DNA of 61,271 bases from Bacteroidaceae bacterium (GCA_017381475.1 JAFOCD010000074.1:1-61271), one strand, 5' to 3'; counted from the first letter of the stretch, positions 1 to 10,606 are shown. Notes: generated by a model from the sequence alone, not told the origin. Program-made: numbers and translations.

Positions 1-204
1 CCAACCGGTAGCAATGGTATCATTGCCAATGGTGGTTTCATCGTTGATGCCATTCTCGTTGTAGGCGAAACAACCGGAATTGAAGTTGTGGAAACTACAA
101 CAGATTTACCTGTCTATACCATTGATGGCCGCCGTGTAAACAAACAGCAAGGCCTTCCTAAGGGTATATATATCATTGGTAACAAGAAGGTTTATGTTGA
201 GTAA
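1..204 (+). CDS. C-terminal end of a secreted protein with a sorting-type tail (partial)
   Basis: Frame 1 is open from the window edge to the TAA at 202-204, giving 67 residues that end in a tail with the pattern YTIDGRRVN...LPKGIYIIGNKKVYVE. The same type of tail (D-L/I-x-GR-K/R...GIYI-x-x-G-K-K) closes the three large secreted enzymes further on, so this is the end of another exported, probably surface-directed protein. The rest of the protein lies outside the window and its function cannot be told. A strong hairpin terminator follows immediately. Confidence 0.8.
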   Translation, partial: PTGSNGIIANGGFIVDAILVVGETTGIEVVETTTDLPVYTIDGRRVNKQQGLPKGIYIIGNKKVYVE

Positions 205-220
205 CTAAGGCAACACACAA

Positions 221-259
221 CATAAAACGCCTCTCGCAAACAGCGAGGGGCGTTTTATG
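221..259 (+). terminator. Intrinsic terminator after the partial gene
   Basis: A 17-bp inverted repeat (arm CATAAAACGCCTCTCGC at 221-237, complementary arm at 243-259) with a 5-base loop and one G-T pair ends in a T-rich run 17 bases after the stop codon. The A- and T-rich ends allow it to work in either direction. Confidence 0.85.
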
Positions 260-464
260 TTATTATAATAATGCCTAAAAGGGCTTTAAAGGCCTAAAGG
301 AAGATTAAACATATACAAGAGCAACAAAAAACTGTCCCTCTTTCAAAAGAGGGACGAGCGAAGCGGAGGGAGATTGAATATATACAAGAGCCCCCTTAAT
401 TTCCCTTTTCTTGGTTCACCCAAACAAATATCGCTTTAAATTTTAATAATATTTATATTATTAT
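260..464. other. Intergenic region with a palindromic repeat fragment
   Basis: No gene is seen. A 10-bp hairpin (arms 334-343 and 346-355) is followed by the string GAGCGAAGCGGAGGGAGATT, which recurs at 10736-10755 next to another hairpin of the same design. It is a fragment of a dispersed palindromic intergenic repeat. The rest of the stretch is A/T-rich. Confidence 0.6.
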
Positions 465-472
465 TACTTTTG
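465..472 (+). promoter_or_regulatory. Candidate -7 box for the giant C10-sialidase gene
   Basis: TACTTTTG matches the Bacteroidetes primary sigma -7 consensus TAnnTTTG exactly. It lies about 50 bases before the ATG at 524, in an A/T-rich leader. No clear TTTG -33 box is visible at the usual spacing. Confidence 0.5.
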
Positions 473-523
473 TAAACTGCACAAAATGGCAAATAACGAA
501 AAAAACAAAATAAAAAACACATT

Positions 524-3500
524 ATGAAAAACTTTTTACGCGTAACAATGCTTGCCATTTGCTCCATCTTTATGGTGTCAAATGCAAGTGCGCAGGGTAC
601 TTACGACCAAGCGACAATGGGAGCAAAAGTCGTAGAGATGGAAACTGCCAGTTGGGGACAAAACAAGCCTTACAATGACTTGTGTCCTACCGTTGGCACC
701 ACTCCTACAAAAACAGGTTGTGGTCCAACGGCATTTGCAATCCTATGCCACTATTATAAGTGGCCGGTGAGTGGTAGTGGTTCAGTAACTCACAACAGTG
801 AGACACTTGATCTGAGCACACACACTTATGATTATGAGAATATGTTGCTCAGCTATAGCGGAAGCTATAATGATGATCAAGCAACAGCGGTTGCTACACT
901 GATGCGCGACCTTGGTTACGCAACTAAAGTCGGTTATGGCACAAGCGCTACAACTTTCTCTGAAAATATAAAAGCGTTAAAGGCAAATTTCTCTTTTACC
1001 AACTCAATATTCAACCCAACCGGTACAGGAATGGATGTTCTATACCGTAGTGATGCTGGCGATGAAAGTTTCAAACGACAGTTAAAGGAATGTCTTAGTC
1101 AAGGCTATCCAATTCTGTTTACGTCTCTTGTTGATGACAATAATCCTAATACAACAGACGGCCGTCACATTTTTATTCTTGATGGTTATACCGAGAATGA
1201 GTTTTTCCACTTTAACTTTGGTTGGAACGGCTATGGCAACGGTTGGTATACGCTTGATAATGTGCGACCGGATGAAGAGAGTGATTACAGCACTCAACAA
1301 AGGGCTTATTTGTATGTAATACCCAATAGAACACCGCGCGCCGTTACAGCAAGCGTGTCACCTGCAGGTGCAGGAACCGTTACAGTAAACGGCAACGCAA
1401 ACAGTGCCGAGGTTATAGAAAACACATATGCTACCCTCGTTGCAACAGCCAACAGCGGGTACACATTCTCACACTGGAGCAAGGGCGGAGCACAGGTTAG
1501 CACAGAAAAGACATATAAAGCACTTGTAGCAGCCGAGGGTAACGATTATGTAGCCAATTTCCTCACTGTTGGCAACAACAGAGTAAATGTTTCAGTGAGC
1601 TACAACAGCAGCTATGGTACAGTTACACAAAAGAATGGCAGCACCATTAGCGGCACCGGGCTCACCCCTTATCAGAACAGCGAGGTGACACTCGTTGCAA
1701 CACCACTCGACGGCTATGTGTTCAATGGTTGGACAGTGAGAAAGGGCACAAACAGCACAAACTATGCAGGCACAGAACTGACATTTGTCGCAACAGAGGA
1801 TATGAGCGTTGAGGCTAATTTCTCTACAGCAATTGCAACATACTATATTAGCGAAGCTACCGGAACTTTGGAAAATTCCACATCATCAAGATACACAACA
1901 TGGTCATCAAGCGAAGTATCGGGACTTTATCTTACAGCGTCATACAACAGCAATGCCGTTGAAGCGATTTCATTCAACGGCAGTCAAGTCAAACTTATCT
2001 CTGCAATCTATGAAGATAAAACTAGTACATACAAGAGCCCAGTAACATACACACTGTCTGCACCAAATGGCTATGTTATTACAGCCTACAGCATGACATA
2101 CAAGAGTTCAAGCAGCAACTATAATATGACTGTGGCAAATGCTCAGATGACTCAAACTCTTGCAAACAGAAACGAGGTATTGACACTTTCTGCGACAGGG
2201 CTATCTGCTCAGAATACCTCGTTTACTGTTAGTGGAGCAAACACCAATTACGCAATCCAAGTACAAGAATTCACAGTCACTCTCCAGTCCGAAGGCGGTG
2301 GCTCTACCCAAACTCCAACAACCTGCACTATTAATGTAAATGCAGAGACCGGTGGTAATGCGTATGTAAATGGTACAAATACAAGCTTAACAGTTGATGC
2401 CGGTACTAATGTCACATTGCAAGCATACCCTGATGGCACGAACTACACTTTCGCAGGATGGTACAATGGCAACAGCTTGGTAAGCAGCAATAATCCATAC
2501 ACATTTGCTTTGAATTCAGATGTTACCTACACAGCTAAATTCAATGCAGTGGCAACGACCTACAATATCACAGCCGAGGCTTCGCCACAGAACGCCGGCA
2601 AGGTTGCTATCAACGGTGGTACACAGTCTACAGTTGCCAACATTGATGCCACAAGTGGTTCGACAGTTTCTTTGCAAGCATACCCCAACAGTGGTTATGA
2701 ATTTGTCAACTGGACATTGAACGGGAATGAGGTAAGTACATCTGCTACATGCAATGTCACAGTATCACAGGCAGCAAACTATGTTGCCAACTTCGAGCCC
2801 GAGGCAGCTGAACCCGAGTACCCCACTCCAACAGGAGCAACATATACAAACAACTATCTTACTTCTGTAACAACAACCGGTGCCAACGAGAATATCAGTT
2901 ACACCGCAAATGCACACCCTGGCGACAAATTGGTAACTCTCCCAGGAACAGTGCGTATTGAACAGGGAAAATCATTCACACTTAATTTGGTTGCAAAATC
3001 ATTGAGTTCAAGTACAAGTTCTGTGTCTGAAGATATGCGTTATTGCCACGCATCACTCTTTACAGATTTTGACGGTGACCGCACATTTGGTACAGCCGTA
3101 CAGACTTGGGGAAATCAACCACCAACAAACAATGTTGCCGGCAATTACAGCAGTGTAATGAATATCACTCACGAAATTACAGTGCCTGCAGATGCGCCAT
3201 TGGGTACATCACACGTACGAATGATATACACCAACGCCTGGAAAGGCTGGCCCACAAACGGAACAGCAGAACTTGACAAAGGTATTGTTTATGACATTCC
3301 GGTAGAGGTTGTGGAAGCCTCTAACGAGAAGACTTTGGATGTAACATTCAACAATGCAACTTATACTAAAACTGATGGTACAGAACTTACCTCGGGTTGG
3401 GGATATCAAGTTGTTACACAAACGACTCCTGCCGTAACAATCAAAGTTGCTGAAACTATAAATAATTTTGGTTATACAACAGGGGTTATTAGCGGCGTAA

Positions 3501-6500
3501 AAACTCCGTATTTATATAAAAATACGAATTTTATACTTTCTATTTCTGAACAATATAAAATCACAGGATACAAAATAACAGTCAGAGGACAAGACAACAG
3601 TTATTCTGGCGACTTTACTTGTTCCGTTAACGGAAACGAGACCTCAAAAGCAACACTTAGCGGAACTACTACACAAACGCTTTCTGCAACAGGACTTGAA
3701 ACCAATACCATTAACATTGGTGTAGGTGGAACTGCAGGAAATGGTATCTTCATCACAGCTCTTGAAATCACATATGTTGAGAATGAATTTGAGCCACTGC
3801 CATTCAAGGCCGAGATTGAGAATTGGAGAAACGACAACCCCAACACTCACCTTGGTACAATAACCATTGGCGGAACAGCAATGAAGCTCACTCCAGCTCA
3901 CCAAACAGCAAGCGAGCTTACAATGCCACTCGCCGAGGGCACAACACTTGCATTCACACGCAAGTATCGCGGCTTTGAGTTCCAGGGCTTCTATATTGGT
4001 TCAACTTCACTTGGTGAGAACCCCACTCTCACTGCTGAAAACGTTGCGGCAATCAACGAGAATACTCCACTTGTTGCCAAGTTCACAGCAACCAATGATG
4101 TGACACTCTTCTACGATGATGACCAGTACTCTTACCGCATCCCTGCTATTGCAAAGACAGGTAACGGCATGCTTGTTGCAGTGAGCGACTACCGTCATAA
4201 CCTTGACGACATAGGTCGCGACAACCACGGCACAGGCAAGATGCGTATTGACCTTGTTGCACGTACAAGCGATGACAACGGTGCTACTTGGAGCGACATC
4301 AAGACCATCGCAGCCGGTGATGACAGCAAGATAGGTAGCTACCAGCGTGCATACGGCGATGCAGCCATTGCAGCCGTTGGAGAGAATATTGTTGTTATGG
4401 CTGCAGCCGGTGATGTAATGTATTCGAGTCAAACTGCTAGCGCGGCTAACCCTAATAAGATGGTACGTGTCTTCAGTAGCGACAATGGTGCAAACTGGAG
4501 CATCACGGATATGACAACCAAGATGTATTCAACCGCAACAAGCCTTTTCCCCAATCACTTCTGTGCATTCTTTGGTAGCGGTAAACTAGCTGTTGACTAT
4601 AACTACAACGGTACAAGCAACGCGCGTATATATGGTGCATTGCTCATGAGGAACTCATCAACTGTATATAATAACTTTGTTGTTTACTCCGACGACCTTG
4701 GAGAAAACTGGAGTATTCTTGGCGGTAGCCAGACTGCAATTGCCGGTGGCGATGAGCCAAAGGTTGAAATTTTGCCTAACGGACAGATTCTCCTAAGTGC
4801 ACGCCGCCAAGGTGGCCGTATATTCCGAGTATTTACATACAGCAACAAGGCTACAAACGAAGGTTCTTGGGGCGATGCAGCAGTCAATGGTTGCGACAAT
4901 GGCGGCAGCAACGGAACAAATGGTGAAATCATTTGTCTCGATGCAAAACGCCCCAACGGCAAGCCCACAAAGATTCTGTTGCAGTCACAGCCAAAAGGCG
5001 GTGCCGGTCATTACGACCGTTACAACGTAACAATATGGTACAAGGAGGTAAGTGCCGACGAGACTTATACACCGTCTTCATTCGCAAGCGGCTGGACACA
5101 AGGCATTGAGGTTTGCCCTGCCGGAGTGAAGAGCGCATACAGTGCTATGGCATTGCAGGAGAACGGCGAGATTGCTTTCTTCTTTGAGGAGGCTCCTTGC
5201 TACGGCGATGACCACACTAAGGGTTACTCAATGGTATATGTTCCTTTGACAATTGAGGAGATTACAAACAACAATTTCCTTAACCCGAATGCAGATGTTG
5301 AATATGTACCTGTTGAGTTCAACATTGAGCTTACCGATACAGAGGGCAACATCTACCGAGAGACACTCGACTACGTTCCCAACGATGCAGCTGCTGTAGC
5401 AACTTACCTGACAACAACATACCCATTCATTACATTGGGCGAGAACGGTACTATTGCAGACAACACATACACCAACACTGTGACATTGCCATTCAAGGTA
5501 AGTAATGCCAACACAACTGTATGGCACAACATCTACTGGCCGGCAAATACCGCAGAGAATGATTATCCTATCTACCTGTCAGCGTCTGCTGCAAATGATA
5601 CTTATGTGCCAAAAGTCACAGAGTCAAAAGCTTACGGCGAAAGTACATACAACACCTTGCAGAATGGTGACAAGATAAGTTGGGCTATTTACAGCGTTGA
5701 CAATACATTGACATTCAAGTTCAAGAATAAGTTGACAGGCAAATACATCCAAGCAACTTCAGTTGCAACAGGCGATGCCCAAAATGTAGTATATGCCGAA
5801 GAAAACAATGCTACAGCATTTGAGTTATTGCCAGATTCATATTCTTATGCCGGTGATTATGCTCTTGTTGCAAAGGTTGGCGAGACAACAGGTTATCTCT
5901 GTTCAACATCGGCAACAGGTTACCACTATGCAACTCACTACAACGGCAGTTCCACAAATCGCCACGAAGGTGCTTGGATTAAGTTTGTTGAGGCACCCGA
6001 CTACCAGGCTATTGTTGATGAATTGACAGCAAATATTGCCAAGTTCGGTACCGGTGATGGCAATTACACCGACAACAACGATATCGATGCCATCAAGGCT
6101 ATTATAGAGAACATAGGAACAACACCTCTTAACACCCTTAACACACACACTACAACCGTACAGACAGTTAAGGACAGCTATACCGAGATTACATTGACCG
6201 TTCCAGCGGTTAACGATGTTGTTCCCGGTAGTGTTAAGATTTTGGGTGAGGAAGTAAGCCACAAATTCGTTCCAAAGGGCGAAATTACTATTCAGGCTGT
6301 ACCTGCTGCAGGTTACCGTTTTGTCAACTGGACAAGACCTGCTGCACAGGCAAGCGCAGCGGCAAGAACAGCCGAGGCAAGAAACAGCGATGTTGTCAGC
6401 ACAGATAACCCATACCGTGTTACAGTCAGCGACGCCCTAAGCCTTACTGCGAACTTTGAGCAGACTGTGGTAAACGCAACCCTCACCGATGCACAGGGCA

Positions 6501-9500
6501 ACACCTACAATGTAACATTGAATGGTTTGACAGGCGAGGTTAATACCGAAACATTGGCAGCGAAATTGAAGACCGAGTATCCGTTCATTGAGGAACTGGG
6601 AATAGAACCGAAACTTACTAACGACGGTGCTTCATACACCTACACAAATACCGTAAAACTGAAGTTCAAGGTAAGCAACCCCGCCAGCGGGGAGACCGAC
6701 AATCTTTGGCATAACATCTATTACCCCACAAACGCCAATGGAAGACCAAATTATTTGTCAGCCTCAACAGCTGAAACCACATTGGTAGAAAAGGTAAATG
6801 ATGCAACTTACAATTACGGAGCCAACCCTACATACAACACCATGGGAGGTAATCCAAAGATTGCTTGGGCTATCTACAACGTAAACAACAGCTTTGAGTT
6901 CATCTTCAAGAACGAGCTTACAGGTAAATACATTAAAGTGACAAGCATTGCTTCAAGCGATGCTCAGAATGTAGAGTTTGTTGAAAAAGCCGAAGCTACT
7001 GCATTTACTTTCTTGGGCGATGCCGGAACATATAATGGCGATTATGCCCTCGTTGCAAAGATTGGTGAAGAGACAGGATATCTGTGTTCTACCTCATCAA
7101 GCTACGGCTGGGCAACACACCATAACAGCAACACCCATCAGGGAGCTTGGATGAAGATAAAGGAGGCCGATTACACAGACTTTATCAGAGCCTTAGATGA
7201 AAGACTCCTACGTTTTAATAAAGGCAATAACAACTATCTGGTAACTGATGAATTCCAGATAATGATAGATTCATTGGTTTATAATAATGAACAAATAAGA
7301 TTGAACCAGTTCAATACATATTTTGACGCTATAGATAAAGCTGTTAAGACTTGGCCAAAGATTAGCCTTACTATCACCCCCGAGAATAAAGGTACAACAA
7401 ATATTGGCGGCGAGGAGAATGTGGTACGCAAATATGTACCAACAGGCGATTTGACCATTGAAGCCGTACCGGTTGAGGGTTACCACTTTGTTAAATGGAT
7501 AGATGGTACAAACGAAGTTGAAACTGCAGCATATACTAAAAACATAAGCGGTGGAAAAGACGATGTAATTGAACTCACCGCAAACTTTGCAATCAACATC
7601 TACAACATCAATATAACAGCCGGCGAGGGCGGTAGCGCAACCGCAAGCGCAGCAACTGCAGAGCATGGCAGCGAGGTAACACTCACAGCCACACCAAGTA
7701 CTGGCTACAGTTTTGCAGGTTGGTACGATGGAGAGAATTTAATAAGCGCTGAGACAAGTTATACATTCACCGTCACAAGCCCCATCAACTACACTGCACG
7801 TTTCAATGAGGTTCCAACAGGCACAGTTGCAATACACATCAGGGTTGCATCGACTGACGGCACAACTGTAACCAACGCAGTAGACGGTAATGTAAAGGCT
7901 ATAATCAACAACATTGGACAGGCGTGGGCAACTGATGCTGATTTTGTTGTAGGCGCAGATGTTGAACTTGTTGCAACAAATGACTATGACCAGAAGGCCT
8001 ACCTGTTCGATGGTTGGTACAAGAACGGTGTACTTGTAAGCAACGATTTGGAGATTACAGTCCAGGCAACAGAGGTTGCAACATACGAGGCACGCTTCTT
8101 CCGTGGTTGCGTTGTAATAGGCGAGCCCAAGAGCAATAGAATTGGATATGTTACAAAAATCACACTCCCCGATGGAACATCATTGGGCTATGATGCAAGT
8201 AACAGAGCTGTTGTGAAAAAAGGAACCGAGGTTATGATAAACACTTGGTTAAGCTATGGCTACGAAACAACCTGGAAAGATGAAAATGACAACATTGTGG
8301 GCAATGAGCAAAATCTTGTCATCACCATTGAGAAGGATGTAACCTACACAGCCACCTTTGAGCCTGCATCATACAACCTCACCGTTCGTGCGAACATTGA
8401 CAGTTATGGTACAGTTTCGGCAACATCCGGCACTTCTACAGGAACAAGCATCAAGGTCGGCCATAATATGGAGGCAACCATCACAGCAACAGCAAACACT
8501 GGCTACTACTTTGTAAACTGGACAAAGGGTACAGATGTTGTCAGCAGCGAGAACCCATACACTATCCCCGGCATTGCAAATGTGGAGAATATGGAGGATG
8601 CCGAGTATGTTGCAAACTTCCTCCCTGTTGAGAATGCCACAGCCGGTGTTTACTACCGTATTGGTTATGACTTCCCTGCACCTGCAGCAGCCGGAGCAGC
8701 AAGAGCTGTGGGAGATGTGGTGACTTATGTGGTAAGTACAAGCACAGGAAGTTTTTCGGGTGATACTATTTGGACGTCAACATTGAATAATAATCCTGCC
8801 GGATTGAAAATGCTTGCTACTACTAATAATGGTAAAACTATAGCTTCATTTATTCCATATAGTACTAATGCATATCATAATTTCTCTTTGAAAGCAGGAG
8901 GAACATTAGGTTCTACTGATTATTATTCTACAACATATACATTGTCTGTCGCTCCAGGTTTTAAGATAACAGGATATGAAATGACTTATTATCCATCCAC
9001 TGATGGAAAGGTGACTCTTACTACTGATTTTGGTTATACAAAAACGCCTGAGAGCTCATCAAACGATTATGTAGTAAGAAGTTCGGATTATGAATTTACT
9101 GAAAGCGAAGAGACAAAATTTGTGGTATCTACATCTGCAGGAAAATTGGGTTACTCTATTAGAATTGTAAACTTCGAAGTTTATATCCAAGAGGTTGGCA
9201 GCGGCGAAGGTAGCGGCAGCGAGACTCCAGCTAACAGATACTATATGCAGAGCGAGGCATGTGGTGTAAGCGGTGGAAATAATTTGCAGAACGCATTGAA
9301 GATGACAAAGGATACAACTGCAACATCTATCTTCTACTATGCCGACAGCAAGCTGCTCTCATACGACAAGGGTCTGTATATTATAGAGAACGGCGGAACA
9401 CGCGGTTTGCAGGCTGTTGGAGTAAGCGGCACTGTTACAATTACAACAGACCCCGTAACATCAAAATCAAAAATTCAAGCACCAAACTATATGCACGCAA

Positions 9501-10225
9501 ACAGCAACGGCACAACATACTATGTTGACCACTGCGGTAGCGACGGTTGCGCAAACCACAACTTTGTCCTTGAGGAGGTAACAACACTGCCTGTAACCAT
9601 TGGTACAGCATCGCACGCTACATTCTATGCACCTGTTGCAGTTGCAATCCCCGATGGTGTGAAGGCGTATGTGCTGAAAGCCGATAGAATCCCGGGCATT
9701 GAGACATACGCCTGGATGACAAGCCTGAAGAACGGTATTATCCCGGCAAACACTGGTGTTATCCTAAAGGCAGCAGAGGGTAGATACTATTTCAATATTG
9801 TTAAGGACGATGTTGATAACTACGACGAGGCAAGAACCGAGGCTGTAGGCAATGTACTTAGCGGTACTGTTGCAAAGACCAAGATTACCCATGATGCTTA
9901 CATACTTGCAAACAGAGATGGCAAGATTGGTTTGTACCCGGTTGCCAAGAACTCTTACCTCGATAATAATACCAACGAAACAACCGTGCGTTTCACCAAT
10001 AACAGCCACAAGGCATACTTGCCTGTAACCAATGATTGGTTCGGCGAACAGTTGAAGAAGGGTACTGGTTTCCACTTTGTATTTGACGATGAGGAAACAA
10101 CCGGAATTGACGAGTTTGAGACAGAGCTTGAGGATACAATCTACGACCTCCAGGGCCGCAAGTTGAGTGAGATTACAGAGCCTGGCATTTACATTGTCAA
10201 TGGCAAAAAAATATTTGTAAAATAA
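524..10225 (+). CDS. Giant secreted C10 cysteine protease-sialidase fusion
   Basis: This 3,233-residue protein starts with a signal peptide (about 1-24). A streptopain-like C10 protease follows (about 30-270) with Cys66 in TGCGPTA, His215 in GRHIF and the Trp/Asn-rich FGWNGYGNGW segment. InlB-type beta repeats (FxxW...YxAxF) recur around 270-435, 600-760, 1090-1190, 2340-2700 and elsewhere. A GEVED-like domain lies near 766-930. A GH33-type exosialidase occupies about 1195-1590, with Arg1205 in YRIP, several SxDxGxxWS Asp-boxes and probable nucleophile Tyr1539 in AYSAM. Two similar modules (about 1593-1960 and 1985-2340) each contain WHNIY and LTGKYI segments. The end (about 3193-3233) is a sorting-type tail, GIYIVNGKK. 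It would cleave protein and release sialic acid at the cell surface, probably on mucins or other glycoproteins. The protease has almost no prodomain. Exact module borders are estimates. Confidence 0.9.
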   Translation: MKNFLRVTMLAICSIFMVSNASAQGTYDQATMGAKVVEMETASWGQNKPYNDLCPTVGTTPTKTGCGPTAFAILCHYYKWPVSGSGSVTHNSETLDLSTHTYDYENMLLSYSGSYNDDQATAVATLMRDLGYATKVGYGTSATTFSENIKALKANFSFTNSIFNPTGTGMDVLYRSDAGDESFKRQLKECLSQGYPILFTSLVDDNNPNTTDGRHIFILDGYTENEFFHFNFGWNGYGNGWYTLDNVRPDEESDYSTQQRAYLYVIPNRTPRAVTASVSPAGAGTVTVNGNANSAEVIENTYATLVATANSGYTFSHWSKGGAQVSTEKTYKALVAAEGNDYVANFLTVGNNRVNVSVSYNSSYGTVTQKNGSTISGTGLTPYQNSEVTLVATPLDGYVFNGWTVRKGTNSTNYAGTELTFVATEDMSVEANFSTAIATYYISEATGTLENSTSSRYTTWSSSEVSGLYLTASYNSNAVEAISFNGSQVKLISAIYEDKTSTYKSPVTYTLSAPNGYVITAYSMTYKSSSSNYNMTVANAQMTQTLANRNEVLTLSATGLSAQNTSFTVSGANTNYAIQVQEFTVTLQSEGGGSTQTPTTCTINVNAETGGNAYVNGTNTSLTVDAGTNVTLQAYPDGTNYTFAGWYNGNSLVSSNNPYTFALNSDVTYTAKFNAVATTYNITAEASPQNAGKVAINGGTQSTVANIDATSGSTVSLQAYPNSGYEFVNWTLNGNEVSTSATCNVTVSQAANYVANFEPEAAEPEYPTPTGATYTNNYLTSVTTTGANENISYTANAHPGDKLVTLPGTVRIEQGKSFTLNLVAKSLSSSTSSVSEDMRYCHASLFTDFDGDRTFGTAVQTWGNQPPTNNVAGNYSSVMNITHEITVPADAPLGTSHVRMIYTNAWKGWPTNGTAELDKGIVYDIPVEVVEASNEKTLDVTFNNATYTKTDGTELTSGWGYQVVTQTTPAVTIKVAETINNFGYTTGVISGVKTPYLYKNTNFILSISEQYKITGYKITVRGQDNSYSGDFTCSVNGNETSKATLSGTTTQTLSATGLETNTINIGVGGTAGNGIFITALEITYVENEFEPLPFKAEIENWRNDNPNTHLGTITIGGTAMKLTPAHQTASELTMPLAEGTTLAFTRKYRGFEFQGFYIGSTSLGENPTLTAENVAAINENTPLVAKFTATNDVTLFYDDDQYSYRIPAIAKTGNGMLVAVSDYRHNLDDIGRDNHGTGKMRIDLVARTSDDNGATWSDIKTIAAGDDSKIGSYQRAYGDAAIAAVGENIVVMAAAGDVMYSSQTASAANPNKMVRVFSSDNGANWSITDMTTKMYSTATSLFPNHFCAFFGSGKLAVDYNYNGTSNARIYGALLMRNSSTVYNNFVVYSDDLGENWSILGGSQTAIAGGDEPKVEILPNGQILLSARRQGGRIFRVFTYSNKATNEGSWGDAAVNGCDNGGSNGTNGEIICLDAKRPNGKPTKILLQSQPKGGAGHYDRYNVTIWYKEVSADETYTPSSFASGWTQGIEVCPAGVKSAYSAMALQENGEIAFFFEEAPCYGDDHTKGYSMVYVPLTIEEITNNNFLNPNADVEYVPVEFNIELTDTEGNIYRETLDYVPNDAAAVATYLTTTYPFITLGENGTIADNTYTNTVTLPFKVSNANTTVWHNIYWPANTAENDYPIYLSASAANDTYVPKVTESKAYGESTYNTLQNGDKISWAIYSVDNTLTFKFKNKLTGKYIQATSVATGDAQNVVYAEENNATAFELLPDSYSYAGDYALVAKVGETTGYLCSTSATGYHYATHYNGSSTNRHEGAWIKFVEAPDYQAIVDELTANIAKFGTGDGNYTDNNDIDAIKAIIENIGTTPLNTLNTHTTTVQTVKDSYTEITLTVPAVNDVVPGSVKILGEEVSHKFVPKGEITIQAVPAAGYRFVNWTRPAAQASAAARTAEARNSDVVSTDNPYRVTVSDALSLTANFEQTVVNATLTDAQGNTYNVTLNGLTGEVNTETLAAKLKTEYPFIEELGIEPKLTNDGASYTYTNTVKLKFKVSNPASGETDNLWHNIYYPTNANGRPNYLSASTAETTLVEKVNDATYNYGANPTYNTMGGNPKIAWAIYNVNNSFEFIFKNELTGKYIKVTSIASSDAQNVEFVEKAEATAFTFLGDAGTYNGDYALVAKIGEETGYLCSTSSSYGWATHHNSNTHQGAWMKIKEADYTDFIRALDERLLRFNKGNNNYLVTDEFQIMIDSLVYNNEQIRLNQFNTYFDAIDKAVKTWPKISLTITPENKGTTNIGGEENVVRKYVPTGDLTIEAVPVEGYHFVKWIDGTNEVETAAYTKNISGGKDDVIELTANFAINIYNINITAGEGGSATASAATAEHGSEVTLTATPSTGYSFAGWYDGENLISAETSYTFTVTSPINYTARFNEVPTGTVAIHIRVASTDGTTVTNAVDGNVKAIINNIGQAWATDADFVVGADVELVATNDYDQKAYLFDGWYKNGVLVSNDLEITVQATEVATYEARFFRGCVVIGEPKSNRIGYVTKITLPDGTSLGYDASNRAVVKKGTEVMINTWLSYGYETTWKDENDNIVGNEQNLVITIEKDVTYTATFEPASYNLTVRANIDSYGTVSATSGTSTGTSIKVGHNMEATITATANTGYYFVNWTKGTDVVSSENPYTIPGIANVENMEDAEYVANFLPVENATAGVYYRIGYDFPAPAAAGAARAVGDVVTYVVSTSTGSFSGDTIWTSTLNNNPAGLKMLATTNNGKTIASFIPYSTNAYHNFSLKAGGTLGSTDYYSTTYTLSVAPGFKITGYEMTYYPSTDGKVTLTTDFGYTKTPESSSNDYVVRSSDYEFTESEETKFVVSTSAGKLGYSIRIVNFEVYIQEVGSGEGSGSETPANRYYMQSEACGVSGGNNLQNALKMTKDTTATSIFYYADSKLLSYDKGLYIIENGGTRGLQAVGVSGTVTITTDPVTSKSKIQAPNYMHANSNGTTYYVDHCGSDGCANHNFVLEEVTTLPVTIGTASHATFYAPVAVAIPDGVKAYVLKADRIPGIETYAWMTSLKNGIIPANTGVILKAAEGRYYFNIVKDDVDNYDEARTEAVGNVLSGTVAKTKITHDAYILANRDGKIGLYPVAKNSYLDNNTNETTVRFTNNSHKAYLPVTNDWFGEQLKKGTGFHFVFDDEETTGIDEFETELEDTIYDLQGRKLSEITEPGIYIVNGKKIFVK

Positions 10226-10322
10226 TTTTTGCTATCGGTAAGCTTTTTAGCGATTAGTCGCGCGTAGTGCAGGCACAGATTGCACCGCGCGGGTCGCTGA
10301 TAAAAAAGCGAGCCAACTGGCA
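10226..10322 (+). repeat. Structured 3' element, copy 1 (near-identical to 17862-17958)
   Basis: The 97 bases after the stop codon are nearly identical to those after the GH20-sialidase gene; one difference seen is CGGTAAGCT here and CGGTGAGCT there. The identity also covers the last codons (NGKKIFVK). The element folds into a long imperfect hairpin: GCTTTTTAGCGATTAGTCGCGCG pairs with the region CGCGCGGGTCGCTGATAAAAAAGC, and TGCA pairs with TGCA inside. It may be a terminator or RNA-stability element; its identity between two distant genes suggests duplication or gene conversion. Confidence 0.75.
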
Positions 10323-10373
10323 AGAGGATTTGGGTAAAGTAATATGAGTTTGAAACAAGAAAATATCACTACT

Positions 10374-10544
10374 ATGAAACGATATATTAAACCGACAATC
10401 GAATTTATTGAAGTCGAGACATCGCCAATACTCGATGGTTCTATTTGGATGGGAGGTAATGATGAGACTATCGAAGATCCCGAGAATGAGCAGCTCACAG
10501 GCGGACACCGCGGTGATTGGGATAACATTTGGGGCAATATGTAA
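10374..10544 (+). CDS. Small acidic peptide of the MKxYIKPxIE type
   Basis: A 56-residue reading frame starts MKRYIKPTIEFIEVE and ends in an acidic, Gly/Trp-containing tail (GDWDNIWGNM). Short proteins beginning MKKYIKP-x-IE are common in Bacteroidales and have no assigned function. An in-frame ATG at 10344 would add ten residues; I prefer 10374 because homologous small proteins start at this motif. There is no signal peptide or membrane segment. A hairpin terminator follows closely, which supports an independent small gene. It lies between two C10 proteases, but nothing in the sequence shows a link to them. Confidence 0.6.
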   Translation: MKRYIKPTIEFIEVETSPILDGSIWMGGNDETIEDPENEQLTGGHRGDWDNIWGNM

Positions 10545-10568
10545 TCATTCTGCCCTACCCTAATATTG

Positions 10569-10606
10569 ACGTTGCAGGCTTTCTGAAAGGCTTGCAACGT
10601 TGTTTT
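10569..10606 (+). terminator. Intrinsic terminator after the small peptide gene
   Basis: ACGTTGCAGGC pairs with GGCTTGCAACGT (one mismatch) around a short loop, followed by TGTTTTTG. It lies 25 bases past the stop codon. Confidence 0.75.

Noticed and set aside
4007..4432. Antisense open frames of 100-200 codons inside the giant genes
   Set aside because: They lie wholly inside strongly supported genes, lack recognisable domains and follow the third-position bias of the real frame.
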